The notes under the pieces are model-generated. The model saw only the letters and a program-made list of their open reading frames with translations. It did no database searches and had not been told where the DNA came from. Of a stretch of DNA of 64,000 bases, positions 1 to 8,461 are shown piece after piece. How positions within the stretch are numbered: the first letter of the stretch is position 1; every line of letters starts with the position of its first letter. The stretch covers positions 16,621 to 80,620 of the forward strand of contig DASVMX010000558.1 in the NCBI GenBank assembly GCA_036384215.1, given 5' to 3'. The position numbers and the translations under genes are program-made. This DNA comes from Paraktedonobacter sp036384215. Lineage in GTDB: Bacteria; Chloroflexota; Ktedonobacteria; Ktedonobacterales; Ktedonobacteraceae.

Positions 1-89
1 GTTGACAAAAATCCCTGAACTCGCATGCCAGCACGTGGTCGCACGTCAAAACTTTCCTTATGGAACAGCATAAAGGGGGCTGAGCCTGA

Positions 90-2297
90 TCACGATGTGC
101 TGCTGATTTGCTGTTGCTCCTGGCGTTTGCTGTAGTCGGGCTTGCCTTTGGCGTCCAGATAGGTCTGTTTGCAGGCAGGAAAACCGCTGCATCCCCACCA
201 GAATGTGCCCTTCTTCTTTCCTGGCCTGCGGACCAATCCTTTGCCACAGACCTGACAGGTGTGAAGCGCTGACACCTTCACGGCTCCCTTCGGAACAGGT
301 TTGCCACCCTTGTCCGGGCAACTGAACGTACAACCTTCGCTAAAACCAGTGCAGCCCCAAAAGAAACCTTTCTTGCCCTTGATGCGCCGCAGCGGTTTCT
401 GGCACTCGGGGCACCGAGGCGTTTCGACCGTAATCCCGATGCCGTTTTCCTTGACGGCGCTGACTTCTCCCGCGATGTACTCCATCAGTTCGCGAATGAA
501 CGAAGCCGCGTCCCGTTCGCCTGCCTGGATAGCCTTCTGCTGCTCGTGCCAGAGTGCCGTCATGTCCGGATACCTGGCTTGATCCGGCAAGGTATCGTAG
601 AACTGCCTGCCGGTTGGTGTACTGACAATCGTTTTGCCTTGCTCGACCAGGTAGCCGCGCTCAAAAAGGGTGGTAAGAATGCTGTCACGCGTGGCCGGCG
701 TCCCAATGCCCCCATGTTCCCCTTCCTTGCTCTTATCCTTTTCCTGGAGGAGCTTCCGCAAGCGGTCGTCGCGGATGTACCTGGCCACGCGGGTCAGGTC
801 GGTGAGAAGGGTAGCCATGGTATACAGCGGTCGAGGTTTGGTCTCCAGTTGATCGGCGGTGGCATCGGTACAGATCCCGCTCTGCCCAGTTTTCAAGGCG
901 CGGATATCCAGGGCCAGAGTGAGGTCGTGCTCGTCATCCTGCACTTCTTCATTACCCACATCGCTCTTGTAAAGTGCGAGCCATCCCGGATGTGTGGTCA
1001 CATTACTTTGGCACGCAAAATGCCGACCTGCGACCTCGACCAGCACGCGGGTCTGGTCGTACTTGTGTGTTGGCCAGAACTGCGCGACATACGCGCGGGC
1101 GATGAGTACATAAATTTTTCGTTCACCAGTGGACAGGGTTGAGAGGTCAGCCGTGTTCTGCGTGGGGATGATCGCGTGGTGGGCCGAAACCTTCGACGAG
1201 TTAAAGGCGCGGCTTTTGAACGTCGGATTGGCCGCGGCACTGGCTGGAGCCAGCATGGGCGCGGTCTTCGCAATGGCCGCCAGCACGCCAGGCGCGTCGG
1301 CGTGCTGCTCGTCGCTCAGGTATTCGCAGTCACTGCGGTTGTAGGTAATGAGGCGGTGCTTCTCGCGCAACGATTGCGTGATGTCCTTGACCTGATCGGG
1401 CTTGTAGCCGAATTTGCGCGCCGCGTCGGTTTGCAGTTTCAACAAGTTGTAGGGTAAGGGGGCGGGCTGCTCTTTCTGTTTAGTGTCGGCAAAGACCACG
1501 CGCGCCGCCTTTCCTTTCACCGCATCAGTGATCGCTTGCGCGTACTTCTGGTTGATCAGCCGACCTTTGTCATCTACGGGGTCGCCCTCGACGGTTTGGT
1601 AGCGTGCCGGGAAACTTATCCCTTGGATCTGGAACTGGCCCGTGACATAGTAGTAGAAGCTCTTGACGTGGGCCTCAAATTCGCGGTCCCGGCGCACGAC
1701 CATGCCCAGAATGGGGGTCTGTACCCTCCCCACGCTCAAGACACCCTGATAGCCTGCCGCGCGGGCGGCAAGGGTATAGGCACGGGTGAGGTTGTAGCCG
1801 TAGAGTTGGTCACCCACACTGCGGGCCTCGGCAGAGGCAGAGAGCGTCGCAAACTCGCGGTTGTCACGCAGATTTGCCAGTGCCTTGCGCACCACATTGG
1901 TGTTATTGTCATTGATGAGGAGACGCTTGACGGGTAAACGGCAATGCGCATAGGTGAGGATTTCATCGATGAGAAGCTGGCCTTCATCGTCGGGGTCTCC
2001 CGCGTGGACGACGCTTTCGGCTTGCTTCAAGAGCTGAGTGATCACGCGCAACTGGTCTGACTTGCTGGCGGCTGGTTTTTTTCGCCAGGGAAGATGGGCG
2101 ATCGGCAGGTCATCCATGCGCCAGATCGCATAGCGCTCGTCGTAGTCTTCGGGGTCAAGCAGTTGCAGCATGTGGCCAAAACACCAGGTCACATAGTCGT
2201 TTCCGCAGTCGTAGTATCCCTCTTTGCGACGACCTCCGCCCAATCCCTCCACAATGGCTTTGGCCAATTCCGGCTTTTCGGCGATAAACAAGCGCAT
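90..2297 (-). CDS. topB: DNA topoisomerase III (type IA)
   Basis: This 735-residue protein is a type IA topoisomerase, which nicks and passes single strands to decatenate DNA and resolve recombination intermediates. The TOPRIM fold is clear: the FIAEKP motif at residues 4-9 carries the catalytic Glu, and the DPDDEG acidic motif at about 101-106 binds metal. The active-site tyrosine is Y319 in TYNRSDCEYL, the pattern typical of TopB/TopIII rather than TopA. The C-terminus (about 640-725) holds two zinc-ribbon modules, each with a CxxC pair followed by a WGC element. The start is the ATG at 2297, preceded by a purine-rich stretch. It is transcribed away from the PLP gene. It is longer than E. 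coli TopB (about 650 residues) because of the zinc ribbons. TopB-like genes are often carried on integrative elements, but no other element genes are visible here. Confidence 0.95.
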   Translation of the reverse strand: MRLFIAEKPELAKAIVEGLGGGRRKEGYYDCGNDYVTWCFGHMLQLLDPEDYDERYAIWRMDDLPIAHLPWRKKPAASKSDQLRVITQLLKQAESVVHAGDPDDEGQLLIDEILTYAHCRLPVKRLLINDNNTNVVRKALANLRDNREFATLSASAEARSVGDQLYGYNLTRAYTLAARAAGYQGVLSVGRVQTPILGMVVRRDREFEAHVKSFYYYVTGQFQIQGISFPARYQTVEGDPVDDKGRLINQKYAQAITDAVKGKAARVVFADTKQKEQPAPLPYNLLKLQTDAARKFGYKPDQVKDITQSLREKHRLITYNRSDCEYLSDEQHADAPGVLAAIAKTAPMLAPASAAANPTFKSRAFNSSKVSAHHAIIPTQNTADLSTLSTGERKIYVLIARAYVAQFWPTHKYDQTRVLVEVAGRHFACQSNVTTHPGWLALYKSDVGNEEVQDDEHDLTLALDIRALKTGQSGICTDATADQLETKPRPLYTMATLLTDLTRVARYIRDDRLRKLLQEKDKSKEGEHGGIGTPATRDSILTTLFERGYLVEQGKTIVSTPTGRQFYDTLPDQARYPDMTALWHEQQKAIQAGERDAASFIRELMEYIAGEVSAVKENGIGITVETPRCPECQKPLRRIKGKKGFFWGCTGFSEGCTFSCPDKGGKPVPKGAVKVSALHTCQVCGKGLVRRPGKKKGTFWWGCSGFPACKQTYLDAKGKPDYSKRQEQQQISSTS

Positions 2298-2777
2298 ACA
2301 GGCTTCTCACTCTTCCTTCTTCTGGTCCAGATCTGCTGCAGATCCATTGAGACCATCGTTCGTGCTGGCGTCTTTGTTATTCTAGTATACGATATGTTCC
2401 TTTGTTTTTTGCCCGCGCGCCCCTTGCTTTCCACTCTGGATCCTCTGAAAGGGTGAGTTGGGCATCACCATAACCACCAGAATGCCAGCAACGCTATATG
2501 AATCTCTGGAGATGGCTAACGTCGTGAGATTTGCTCATCACCAGGCGTATTTTGAGTGGCTCAGAATGAACGGAGCTCAACTGACGCTGAGGATGGGACG
2601 CACGATCTTGCCAGGGAACGGAGCATGAGATAGGATAGAGAGGAGAAACGAGCCAGAGAGTGCGAATGGGAGATTGCGCTTCTCCATGGGCTCTCAGCAT
2701 CATAGACCAGGGTGGTATCCCCATGCCCAATCCTATGGGCGTGCCACGGCCCGAGATACGAGGAGGCGAACAAAGAG
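2298..2777. promoter_or_regulatory. Divergent intergenic region with structured leader before the PLP gene
   Basis: About 480 bases separate topB (minus) and the PLP enzyme gene (plus); no convincing gene is present. Near topB lies a perfect 15-base palindrome at 2330-2344 (7-bp arms around a central T). On the plus side, 2650-2700 can fold into a nested hairpin (GAGAG/CTCTC outer, GGAGA/TCTCC inner). It is followed at 2709-2722 by AGGGTGGTATCCCC, which matches 11 of 14 positions of the T-box consensus, including the UGGN that pairs with a tRNA end. A second inverted repeat (ATGCCC/GGGCGT) follows, and the strong ribosome-binding site AGGAGG at 2761-2766 sets the downstream start. A full T-box architecture cannot be shown by eye, so only a structured leader is claimed. 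Confidence 0.35.
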
Positions 2778-3824
2778 ATGACATCCATTGAAGAGACCTT
2801 GAAGAAGTATCCTCGCGTTTCCTTAACGCGGCTTCCTACTCCCCTCCACCCGCTTTCGCATTTGAATGCTCGGCTCGGTCTTAGTGTGCTGATCAAACGT
2901 GATGATCTGACTGACCTGGCCTTTGGTGGGGACAAACCCCGAAAGCTGGAATACGAAGTGGCACAAGCACTGGCAAACGGCGCTGATACCCTGGTCACAT
3001 GTGGGAGCAGCCAGAGCAATCATGCGCGCCTGACGACTGCGGCAGCTCGCAAAGTGGGCATGCAGTGTGCGGTCGTACTGAGTCGAGATGACTATGAGGG
3101 GTTTCAGGGCAATTTGCTGACGGTCTATCTCATGGGGGCGCAGGTCTACCTGGTTGAGAGCAGTGACCACTGGAGCCTGGAGCAGGAGGCGCTCGACCTC
3201 TGCGAGGCCTTGCGCTCGCAGGGACGCACCCCACACTATATCCCGGTCAGCGGAACCACGCCCCAGAGTTGCCTTGGTTACGTGAGCTGCGGTCTGGAGA
3301 TAGCCAATCAGGTGGCAGATCAAGGGCTGCGTCTCGATGCTGTTTACACGCCGTTTGGAACGGGCGGTATATTCACAGGCCTTCTGCTGGCCCTCCGAGC
3401 GAAAGGGATTGTCTGTCCCCTGATCGGCATCAGCGTGAACCGCAAGCGCGAGCAGTGTCACGTCCATCTGGAGCAGTGGTGGGCAGCGCTCTGCCACTTG
3501 CTGGAGCGCGATCCCCACCTTCCCCGTGGACCGTTTGAGATCAACGACGAATTCATTGGCCGTGGGTACGGCGATCCCACCGAGGCATGCCTTGATGCGA
3601 TACAGCTCATGGCTGAAACCGAAGGCATTCTTCTGGACCCGGTCTATTCGGGGAAGGTGATGTCAGGCCTCCTGGCTCACTCTGCAGCCGGCCGCTGGCC
3701 GTCGGGCAGCCAGATCCTCTTCCTCCACTCAGGTGGGACTCCTGCTCTCTTCGCCTACCACGAAGAAATCAGAGCCCATCTCAGCAAGCGTGGTATCTCT
3801 ATCGGGACGAGGCAATCTCGATGA
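2778..3824 (+). CDS. PLP-dependent D-cysteine desulfhydrase / ACC deaminase family enzyme
   Basis: This 348-residue fold-type II PLP enzyme is of the D-cysteine desulfhydrase and 1-aminocyclopropane-1-carboxylate deaminase family. Family members break down D-cysteine or ACC to a 2-oxoacid and ammonia (plus H2S for D-cysteine). The N-terminal LPTPLHPL and KRDDLTDLAFGGDKPRKLE segments match the family, with the PLP lysine expected in GGDKPRKLE. The CGSSQSNHAR and TPFGTGG segments match the substrate and cofactor phosphate loops. The start at 2778 is chosen over an in-frame ATG at 2712 because AGGAGG lies 11 bases upstream of it and similarity begins just after it. A perfect palindrome directly after the stop probably terminates it. 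Substrate choice between D-cysteine and ACC is not settled from sequence. Confidence 0.88.
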   Translation: MTSIEETLKKYPRVSLTRLPTPLHPLSHLNARLGLSVLIKRDDLTDLAFGGDKPRKLEYEVAQALANGADTLVTCGSSQSNHARLTTAAARKVGMQCAVVLSRDDYEGFQGNLLTVYLMGAQVYLVESSDHWSLEQEALDLCEALRSQGRTPHYIPVSGTTPQSCLGYVSCGLEIANQVADQGLRLDAVYTPFGTGGIFTGLLLALRAKGIVCPLIGISVNRKREQCHVHLEQWWAALCHLLERDPHLPRGPFEINDEFIGRGYGDPTEACLDAIQLMAETEGILLDPVYSGKVMSGLLAHSAAGRWPSGSQILFLHSGGTPALFAYHEEIRAHLSKRGISIGTRQSR

Positions 3825-3827
3825 AGA

Positions 3828-3855
3828 TGCCCACGGGCTGCGCAGCCCGTGGGCA
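3828..3855. terminator. 28-base perfect palindrome between convergent genes
   Basis: A GC-rich 28-base perfect palindrome starts four bases after the PLP gene stop codon and lies between that gene and the converging MFS gene. It would form a very stable hairpin on either strand. No clear U-run follows, so it is a likely but unproven terminator. It may also be a dispersed palindromic repeat. Confidence 0.6.
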
Positions 3856-3936
3856 GACTCCAGGTGAAGGATGAGATTATCTTATTCAGATCCATTCGTA
3901 TTCAAGGGCCGGATAGCCGCTGCGTGAGACTGTTGC

Positions 3937-5208
3937 CTACTCTATCTCGCGAATGCCGCGTAAGAGCAGCGGCAAGCTATTCAGCACCACCATCATCAGT
4001 CCACCGAGCAGGAAGATCGCGGTCGGGCCGAATTGGTCGCTGAGCCAACCAGCGAGCACGTAGCCAACAGGGAGCATGCAGAGCGCGCCGAGGTGATCAG
4101 CGCTGACGACGCGGCCCAGCTTCTCGTTGGGGACCAATTCGTAAAGCAGGTTGGCCCAGATCATGCCCATGGTATTCATGCCGAAGCCAACGCCACAAGC
4201 GGCGGGCAGCACAACAAAGACGAGGGTGTTCTGTGCAATGGGCAGACTGAACAAAAGCAGAGCGAAACCGCTGAGAACGTAGGCGAGGAAAGCGATGATG
4301 CCGCGATGGCGCAGGCGCACCTGGCCGACAAAGATGGCCCCGCCTATGCCTCCGATGGCCGCGCTGGTGGTAATCGCGGCCAGGAGCCAGGGGCCGCTTT
4401 GATACACAGCGAAAACCAGCCTGGGTAGCGCAACGGACATGGCTCCTGTATACGCCACAAAGCCGAACGTGGCAGCGATCAACGACCAGCACAGCCAGGT
4501 CGAGTTGAGGATGGTGCGAAAACCATCGCGCATATCCAGAAACATCCCTCGTGGCCCATTGGCCGACGGAGTGGCAGGCGAATGCCCGGTACGTGGCAAC
4601 GAGCGGAGCGCCAGAAGTGAGCAGACAGAGACCACAAAGGTGAGCCCGTCGAAGGCGAAGGCTGCGCTCGCCGCTCCGTTGGCCAGCGCGATCAAACCCG
4701 CACCGAGCAGCGGACCAAGGAAGTTTCCCAATTGTGCGCTGAGTTCGGTCAGTGCGTTAGCTGAGGAGAGATGGTCCTTTTCAACCAGATCCGGGGTGAT
4801 GGCGCGATACGCCGGATTGAAGATAGAATGGCAGAGGCCAAAGAGCACCGCCAGCACAAAAAGATGCCACACCTGGAGCAGATGGAGCCAGGCCAGGACT
4901 GCGATAGCCAGCACGGTCAGGGCGCGCCCACTGTCCGCGCACAACAAAAGGAGACGGCGCGGCAGACGGTCCGCCGCGACTCCGCCAAAGAGCGTGAACA
5001 GTAGTTCAGGAATCATCTTCGCCATCAAAAAGAAGCCCATAGCCAGACTTGAGCCGGTCAACTGATAGACCGCTACCGCCAGTGCCATGGTGAACGCGCC
5101 ATCGCCCAGTGTCGAAATGGTCTGCCCTAACCAGAACCAGGCAAAGGCCCGTGAGAAAAGGGCCTGGGTCAGGCGCAGACCCTTGCGTTGTGTTGTCACT
5201 GTACTCAT
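3937..5208 (-). CDS. MFS transporter (EntS/MFS_3-like exporter)
   Basis: This 423-residue membrane protein has about twelve hydrophobic segments in two halves, the pattern of the major facilitator superfamily. The opening (FWLGQTISTLGDGAFTMALAV), the signature-like loop GGVAADRLPRRLLL after the second segment, and the later NAYRAITPDLV-type loop fit the EntS/MFS_3 drug or siderophore exporter group. The start at 5208 (MSTVTTQ) is preferred over an upstream in-frame start at 5346 because GGAG lies about ten bases upstream and similarity begins after it. It is divergent from the SDR gene and convergent with the PLP gene. It could export a cluster product, but it lies outside the NRPS operon, so that link is speculative. 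Confidence 0.85.
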   Translation of the reverse strand: MSTVTTQRKGLRLTQALFSRAFAWFWLGQTISTLGDGAFTMALAVAVYQLTGSSLAMGFFLMAKMIPELLFTLFGGVAADRLPRRLLLLCADSGRALTVLAIAVLAWLHLLQVWHLFVLAVLFGLCHSIFNPAYRAITPDLVEKDHLSSANALTELSAQLGNFLGPLLGAGLIALANGAASAAFAFDGLTFVVSVCSLLALRSLPRTGHSPATPSANGPRGMFLDMRDGFRTILNSTWLCWSLIAATFGFVAYTGAMSVALPRLVFAVYQSGPWLLAAITTSAAIGGIGGAIFVGQVRLRHRGIIAFLAYVLSGFALLLFSLPIAQNTLVFVVLPAACGVGFGMNTMGMIWANLLYELVPNEKLGRVVSADHLGALCMLPVGYVLAGWLSDQFGPTAIFLLGGLMMVVLNSLPLLLRGIREIE

Positions 5209-5395
5209 ACTGAACGTTCTCCATTTCTTCGCCTTTGCGTACTGAAGTGTTCGGCCATCGCTCACGCGGCTCCTACGCGTCAGGAATTGTCCACCAAAGA
5301 TGAACAAAAGTGATCGTGAAAACACAGATGCACCAGACGCAGGCAACAGAAGTCTCGTTGAAACCCAAATGGCTCAAACACTGGGGAGACGCAAG

Positions 5396-5421
5396 CACAA
5401 AGAGTTCTCGCACTCTTTGTG
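5396..5421. repeat. Perfect 10-bp inverted repeat
   Basis: CACAAAGAGT at 5396-5405 and ACTCTTTGTG at 5412-5421 form a perfect stem with a six-base loop. It lies about 190 bases upstream of the MFS start. It could be an operator or an RNA hairpin in the MFS leader. Function unknown. Confidence 0.5.
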
Positions 5422-5533
5422 GAGGGAAGAGATGGAGAGGAAGCAGAGGTGCTCGATTCCTCAATGGGATGCCACTAGATGGTGCGCTCAACCACCACGG
5501 CTCTCTTCAGAAAGAAGTATACCACAGAAAGAA

Positions 5534-5685
5534 GCAAGAATCTGTTGCGCTGGCGCAAGAATCTGGGCGAAGGACCCGCTCCATTCCTGCTATATTCTGG
5601 TCCTGGCTCTGGCTCTTAAGGCTTTCAAACAGCTTCCACACTTTTCGCAGGTGCGGCGCAAGATTCTGTTGCAACGGCGCAAGAA
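5534..5685. repeat. Two copies of a palindromic operator-like motif, 124 bases apart
   Basis: Copy 1 starts at 5534 and copy 2 at 5658; they agree at 24 of the first 28 positions. Copy 1 contains the symmetric core TTGCGC-TG-GCGCAA (5545-5558), flanked on both sides by GCAAGAATCTG. Copy 2 has TTGC-AACGGC-GCAA in the same place. Repeated dyads upstream of a divergent exporter/SDR pair suggest a transcription-factor site, for example of the TetR or MarR type. No regulator gene is adjacent. Confidence 0.5.
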
Positions 5686-5804
5686 CAGAAGCGACGGTCA
5701 ATGCCCTCTGAGGTACGCTGAGAGCAAGAGAAGGGCACAGAGGGGCCGACACATCGGTTTCTCTGAACACCCATCGCTTGAGAATGTGAAAGAAGGAAAC
5801 ACCC

Positions 5805-6527
5805 ATGTCTGAGAAACACACCGCCCTGGTGACCGGAGCGTCATCGGGGATCGGCCTGGAACTGACCAGGACCTTGCTTGCTCGGGGCTATCAGGTCGTC
5901 GCCAACTCCCGCACGCTGACCCGTGCGGGAACCCTGACCGCTTCGGAGAGCCTCGCCCTCGTTGACGGGGATATTGCCGATCAGGAAACCGCACACAACA
6001 TGGTAGACACTGCCATTCAACGCTTTGGCGGGATTGATCTGCTCGTGAATAACGCCGGGATTTTTCTCGCGAAACCTTTTACGGACTATACCATGCAGGA
6101 TGTTGATCGCCTGATCAGGACCAATCTGTTGGGCTTCTTCCTGGTGACGCAGTATGCCGCCCAGCAGATGCGCAAACAGCATCATGGGCATATTGTCACT
6201 ATTACCACCACGCTGGCAGACCAGCCGGTGGCAGGTGTTCCGGCATCCATGGCTCTGTTCATCAAAGGGGGGTTAAATACGGTGACAAAAGCTCTGGCCA
6301 TGGAGTATGCGGGTGAAGGCATTCGCGTCAACGCGGTCGCGCCAGGCAATATTGACACCCCCCTGCACAAAAACGATGATTATGATTTCCTCCGCACTAT
6401 GCATCCGATTGCGCGCATGGGGCAGGCATCTGAAGTCGTTGATGCGATTCTGTACCTCCAGTCAGCAGGCTTTGTCACTGGAGAGGTCATTCATGTCGAT
6501 GGAGGAGCACATGCCGGCAAATGGTGA
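5805..6527 (+). CDS. SDR family oxidoreductase-like protein lacking the catalytic tyrosine
   Basis: This 240-residue protein has a classical short-chain dehydrogenase/reductase fold. The TGASSGIG nucleotide loop is near residues 10-17, NNAGIF is in the middle, and the RVNAVAPGNIDTP and VDGG segments are near the end. At the catalytic YxxxK position the sequence reads ALFIK, so the tyrosine is replaced by alanine while the lysine stays. The preceding catalytic serine region reads TITTTLAD, without an obvious serine. It may therefore bind NAD(P) without standard oxidoreductase activity, or belong to an atypical SDR subgroup. A GGA-type ribosome site precedes ATG 5805. Its end overlaps the RidA gene by 17 bases, so the two are probably translated together. 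Confidence 0.85.
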   Translation: MSEKHTALVTGASSGIGLELTRTLLARGYQVVANSRTLTRAGTLTASESLALVDGDIADQETAHNMVDTAIQRFGGIDLLVNNAGIFLAKPFTDYTMQDVDRLIRTNLLGFFLVTQYAAQQMRKQHHGHIVTITTTLADQPVAGVPASMALFIKGGLNTVTKALAMEYAGEGIRVNAVAPGNIDTPLHKNDDYDFLRTMHPIARMGQASEVVDAILYLQSAGFVTGEVIHVDGGAHAGKW

Positions 6528-7002
6528 TCGAAACGGACTACGCAAGCCGAGTGAGAGGTTGGAAACGCTTGGCATCCTGCTTCCAACGCCTCCGACACCA
6601 CTGGGGAACTATGTGGAAACAGCGTTGGCCGGGTCTCTGCTCTATACCAGTGGCATCCTGCCCTTTGTCGGCGGGAAACTCCTGTTCACCGGTCGGTTGG
6701 GGGCTGATCTCACTGTGGAACAGGGGCAAGAAGCGACCCGATGTGCCGCCTTGAATGCGCTGGCTGCGGCGAGTCATTTCCTGGGCGATGTGGATCGCAT
6801 TCAGAACGTGGTACGAGTCGGAATCGCCCTGGCGACGACTGAGGCGTTTACGCAGCATGCAGCAGTTGCGGACGGCGCTTCCGATCTGCTTGCACAGATC
6901 TTTGGGAAGGAACCAGGGCATACCCGTCTGGTCGTTGGGGCCTCTAGCCTGCCCGTCCGAACCCCAGTGGTCCTGGATGTCGTCTTTGAAGTTGCAGCGT
7001 AG
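6511..7002 (+). CDS. RidA/YjgF/YER057c/UK114 family protein
   Basis: This 163-residue protein is of the RidA (reactive intermediate deaminase) superfamily, whose members hydrolyse enamine/imine intermediates released by PLP enzymes. Recognisable segments are LYTSGILPF, GRLGADLTVEQGQEA, the alanine-rich ALNALAAASHFLGDVDRI helix, and the C-terminal RLVVGASSLP followed by VLDVVFEVAA. The start at 6511 is chosen because GGAGG lies at 6501-6505, five bases upstream. Longer readings extend into the SDR frame without family similarity. The pairing with an SDR gene and the PLP enzyme about 2.7 kb away may be functional, but this is inference. Confidence 0.85.
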   Translation: MPANGDRNGLRKPSERLETLGILLPTPPTPLGNYVETALAGSLLYTSGILPFVGGKLLFTGRLGADLTVEQGQEATRCAALNALAAASHFLGDVDRIQNVVRVGIALATTEAFTQHAAVADGASDLLAQIFGKEPGHTRLVVGASSLPVRTPVVLDVVFEVAA

Positions 7003-7491
7003 GAGCACAATGCACGATATTCTCTGCTCAGATGATTTGACCACCACCCGGACATTTTAGTGAAACGGAGAAAAGTCTCCCGCGAGTAGCCAGGTCTGCC
7101 AGGATCTGCCATTGCTCTCGAGGGCGTTGCTCGTCCTGGCGAGAACTCCGTCTCCTTGAGAGAAGCAGATGAGGGGTGAGAGAGTGCCGTGACGCTCTCA
7201 CCCCTCATCTGCTCCTCTCAGCGCTTCTCAAGAGACACGGTCATCCCTCATACGTGGCAAGGCATCATCTGAGCTATGGAACACGCCGGATACTGATTTC
7301 TTTCGATACGATCAGGCTCACCTACTGCGCCGCTTGCTAATGGTCTCCCAGGTATGTTACGCTCGCATATGGGCAGGCTGGTATCCTGATCCTGGCGAAC
7401 GATATCCTGCCATCATCGGACATCTGCTCTCCTTGCAAGAATGGATACAACACAGAAGATTGTTCGCGTTTTCTCGTGAAGGGAGATTGCA
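7003..7491. other. Intergenic spacer with long hairpin; no supported gene
   Basis: 489 bases lie between the RidA and DJ-1 family genes. A near-perfect 26-bp inverted repeat (7157-7220) is the main feature. After it, one plus-strand frame stays open from about 7202 to a TGA that overlaps the next start codon as ATGA at 7492-7495. That frame has no early start codon and no recognisable similarity, so it may be the tail of a decayed gene or chance. Confidence 0.4.
7157..7220. repeat. 26-bp near-perfect inverted repeat (hairpin)
   Basis: The arms at 7157-7182 and 7195-7220 are complementary at 25 of 26 positions, with a 12-base loop. The arms are purine-rich (AGATGAGGGGTGAGAG in the left arm). 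It lies 155 bases after the RidA stop. No U-run follows, so it may be a terminator, a small mobile-element remnant or a structured RNA. Confidence 0.55.
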
Positions 7492-8193
7492 ATGAAGGTT
7501 TTGTTGGTTCTTACCTCCCATGATCAGCTTGGTGACACTGGCAAGAAAACCGGCTTCTGGCTGGAAGAGTTGGCCGCGCCTTATTATGTTCTGAAAGATG
7601 CTGGCGTGACCATCACCCTCGCTTCACCAAAAGGTGGACAGCCACCACTCGATCCGAAAAGCGACCTGCCCGAAAACCAGACGGACATGACGAAGCGTTT
7701 CCGCGCCGATGCTGCGGCGGCCACAGAACTTGCCCATACCAGCAAGCTCGCTGATCTCTCGGTGAACGAGTTCGATGCCGTTTTCTATCCCGGCGGTCAT
7801 GGTCCGATGTGGGATATGCCAGACAATCCGTACTCCATCGCACTCATTGAGGCATTTGTGAAAGCCAATAAGCCGGTTTCAGCCGTTTGTCACGCACCTG
7901 TCGCATTCATCAATGTCCAGGATGCGAATGGCCAGCCCCTCGTCAGAGGCAAGCACGTGACGGGATTTACCAATGAGGAAGAAGAAGCGGTGGGACTCAC
8001 CACTGTGGTCCCATTTCTGCTCGAAGATAAGCTCAAGGAGAGAGGTAGCATCTATAGCAAGACCAGACCTTTTGCGCCGTATGTACAGATTGACGGCAAA
8101 CTGGTGACAGGTCAGAATCCAGCATCTTCGGGTCCCGCTGCGGAAGCGTTATTGCAGTTACTTCGCGCTGGTCAATCCGCAACGACGGTATAA
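7492..8193 (+). CDS. DJ-1/PfpI (type 1 glutamine amidotransferase-like) family protein
   Basis: This 233-residue protein is of the DJ-1/PfpI superfamily, closest in layout to the Hsp31/YDR533C group; members are described as glyoxalase III, deglycase or chaperone-like stress proteins. The nucleophile-elbow cysteine is C133 in SAVCHAPVAF with the usual following histidine. The conserved acidic residue lies in the early KTGFWLEELAAPY segment, and FYPGGHGPMWDM forms the oxyanion loop. A GAAGGGA sequence precedes the ATG. It is followed by a short convergent gap to the STAND regulator. A role in detoxifying reactive carbonyls is family knowledge, not shown here. Confidence 0.9.
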   Translation: MKVLLVLTSHDQLGDTGKKTGFWLEELAAPYYVLKDAGVTITLASPKGGQPPLDPKSDLPENQTDMTKRFRADAAAATELAHTSKLADLSVNEFDAVFYPGGHGPMWDMPDNPYSIALIEAFVKANKPVSAVCHAPVAFINVQDANGQPLVRGKHVTGFTNEEEEAVGLTTVVPFLLEDKLKERGSIYSKTRPFAPYVQIDGKLVTGQNPASSGPAAEALLQLLRAGQSATTV

Positions 8194-8461
8194 AGCTGGG
8201 GCGTCTCCTTATCCATTCCATGCCAGCTCCTTCTCGTGTCATGAAGCGATGTTTGAGAGCTGGCGTGCGTGACTGATGGCTGCAAGTACGGTTTCTGGAT
8301 TCCGATTGAGCACGGGAACACATTCCGTCAACCCGTGGCGATGTCGGTCAGCGTTAAGGTGTAAAGGTAGCCCCCAAAGACATTGTTGCCACAATGGGCC
8401 ACGAGGTTCGCTTCCAAAAAACCGGGACTCCTTCATCATCCTGTGAGGATTACGTTCTTTG
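8194..8461. other. Convergent intergenic gap
   Basis: 268 bases lie between the convergent DJ-1 family and STAND regulator genes. Short minus-strand frames exist, but none has a ribosome site or recognisable similarity. No strong terminator hairpin was seen by eye. Confidence 0.4.

Larger units (their letters stand above)
5209..5804. promoter_or_regulatory. Divergent intergenic region between MFS and SDR genes
   Basis: A 596-base spacer separates the MFS gene (minus) and the SDR gene (plus). Open frames that cross it have biased, low-complexity composition and no recognisable family, so it is treated as non-coding. It contains a 10-bp perfect stem (5396-5421) and two copies of a palindromic motif (5534 and 5658), described separately. 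These may be operators for one or both divergent genes. Confidence 0.5.

Noticed and set aside
546..1142. Plus-strand frames inside topB
   Set aside because: Antisense to a well-supported topoisomerase; typical shadow frames.
5300..5812. Open frame of about 170 codons upstream of the SDR gene
   Set aside because: Composition is unlike a protein, there is no ribosome site, it spans hairpins and operator-like repeats, and it overlaps the SDR start.
7202..7495. Open frame ending in an ATGA overlap with the DJ-1 family gene
   Set aside because: No start codon in its first part, no recognised similarity, and it begins inside a hairpin; kept only as a note in the spacer entry.
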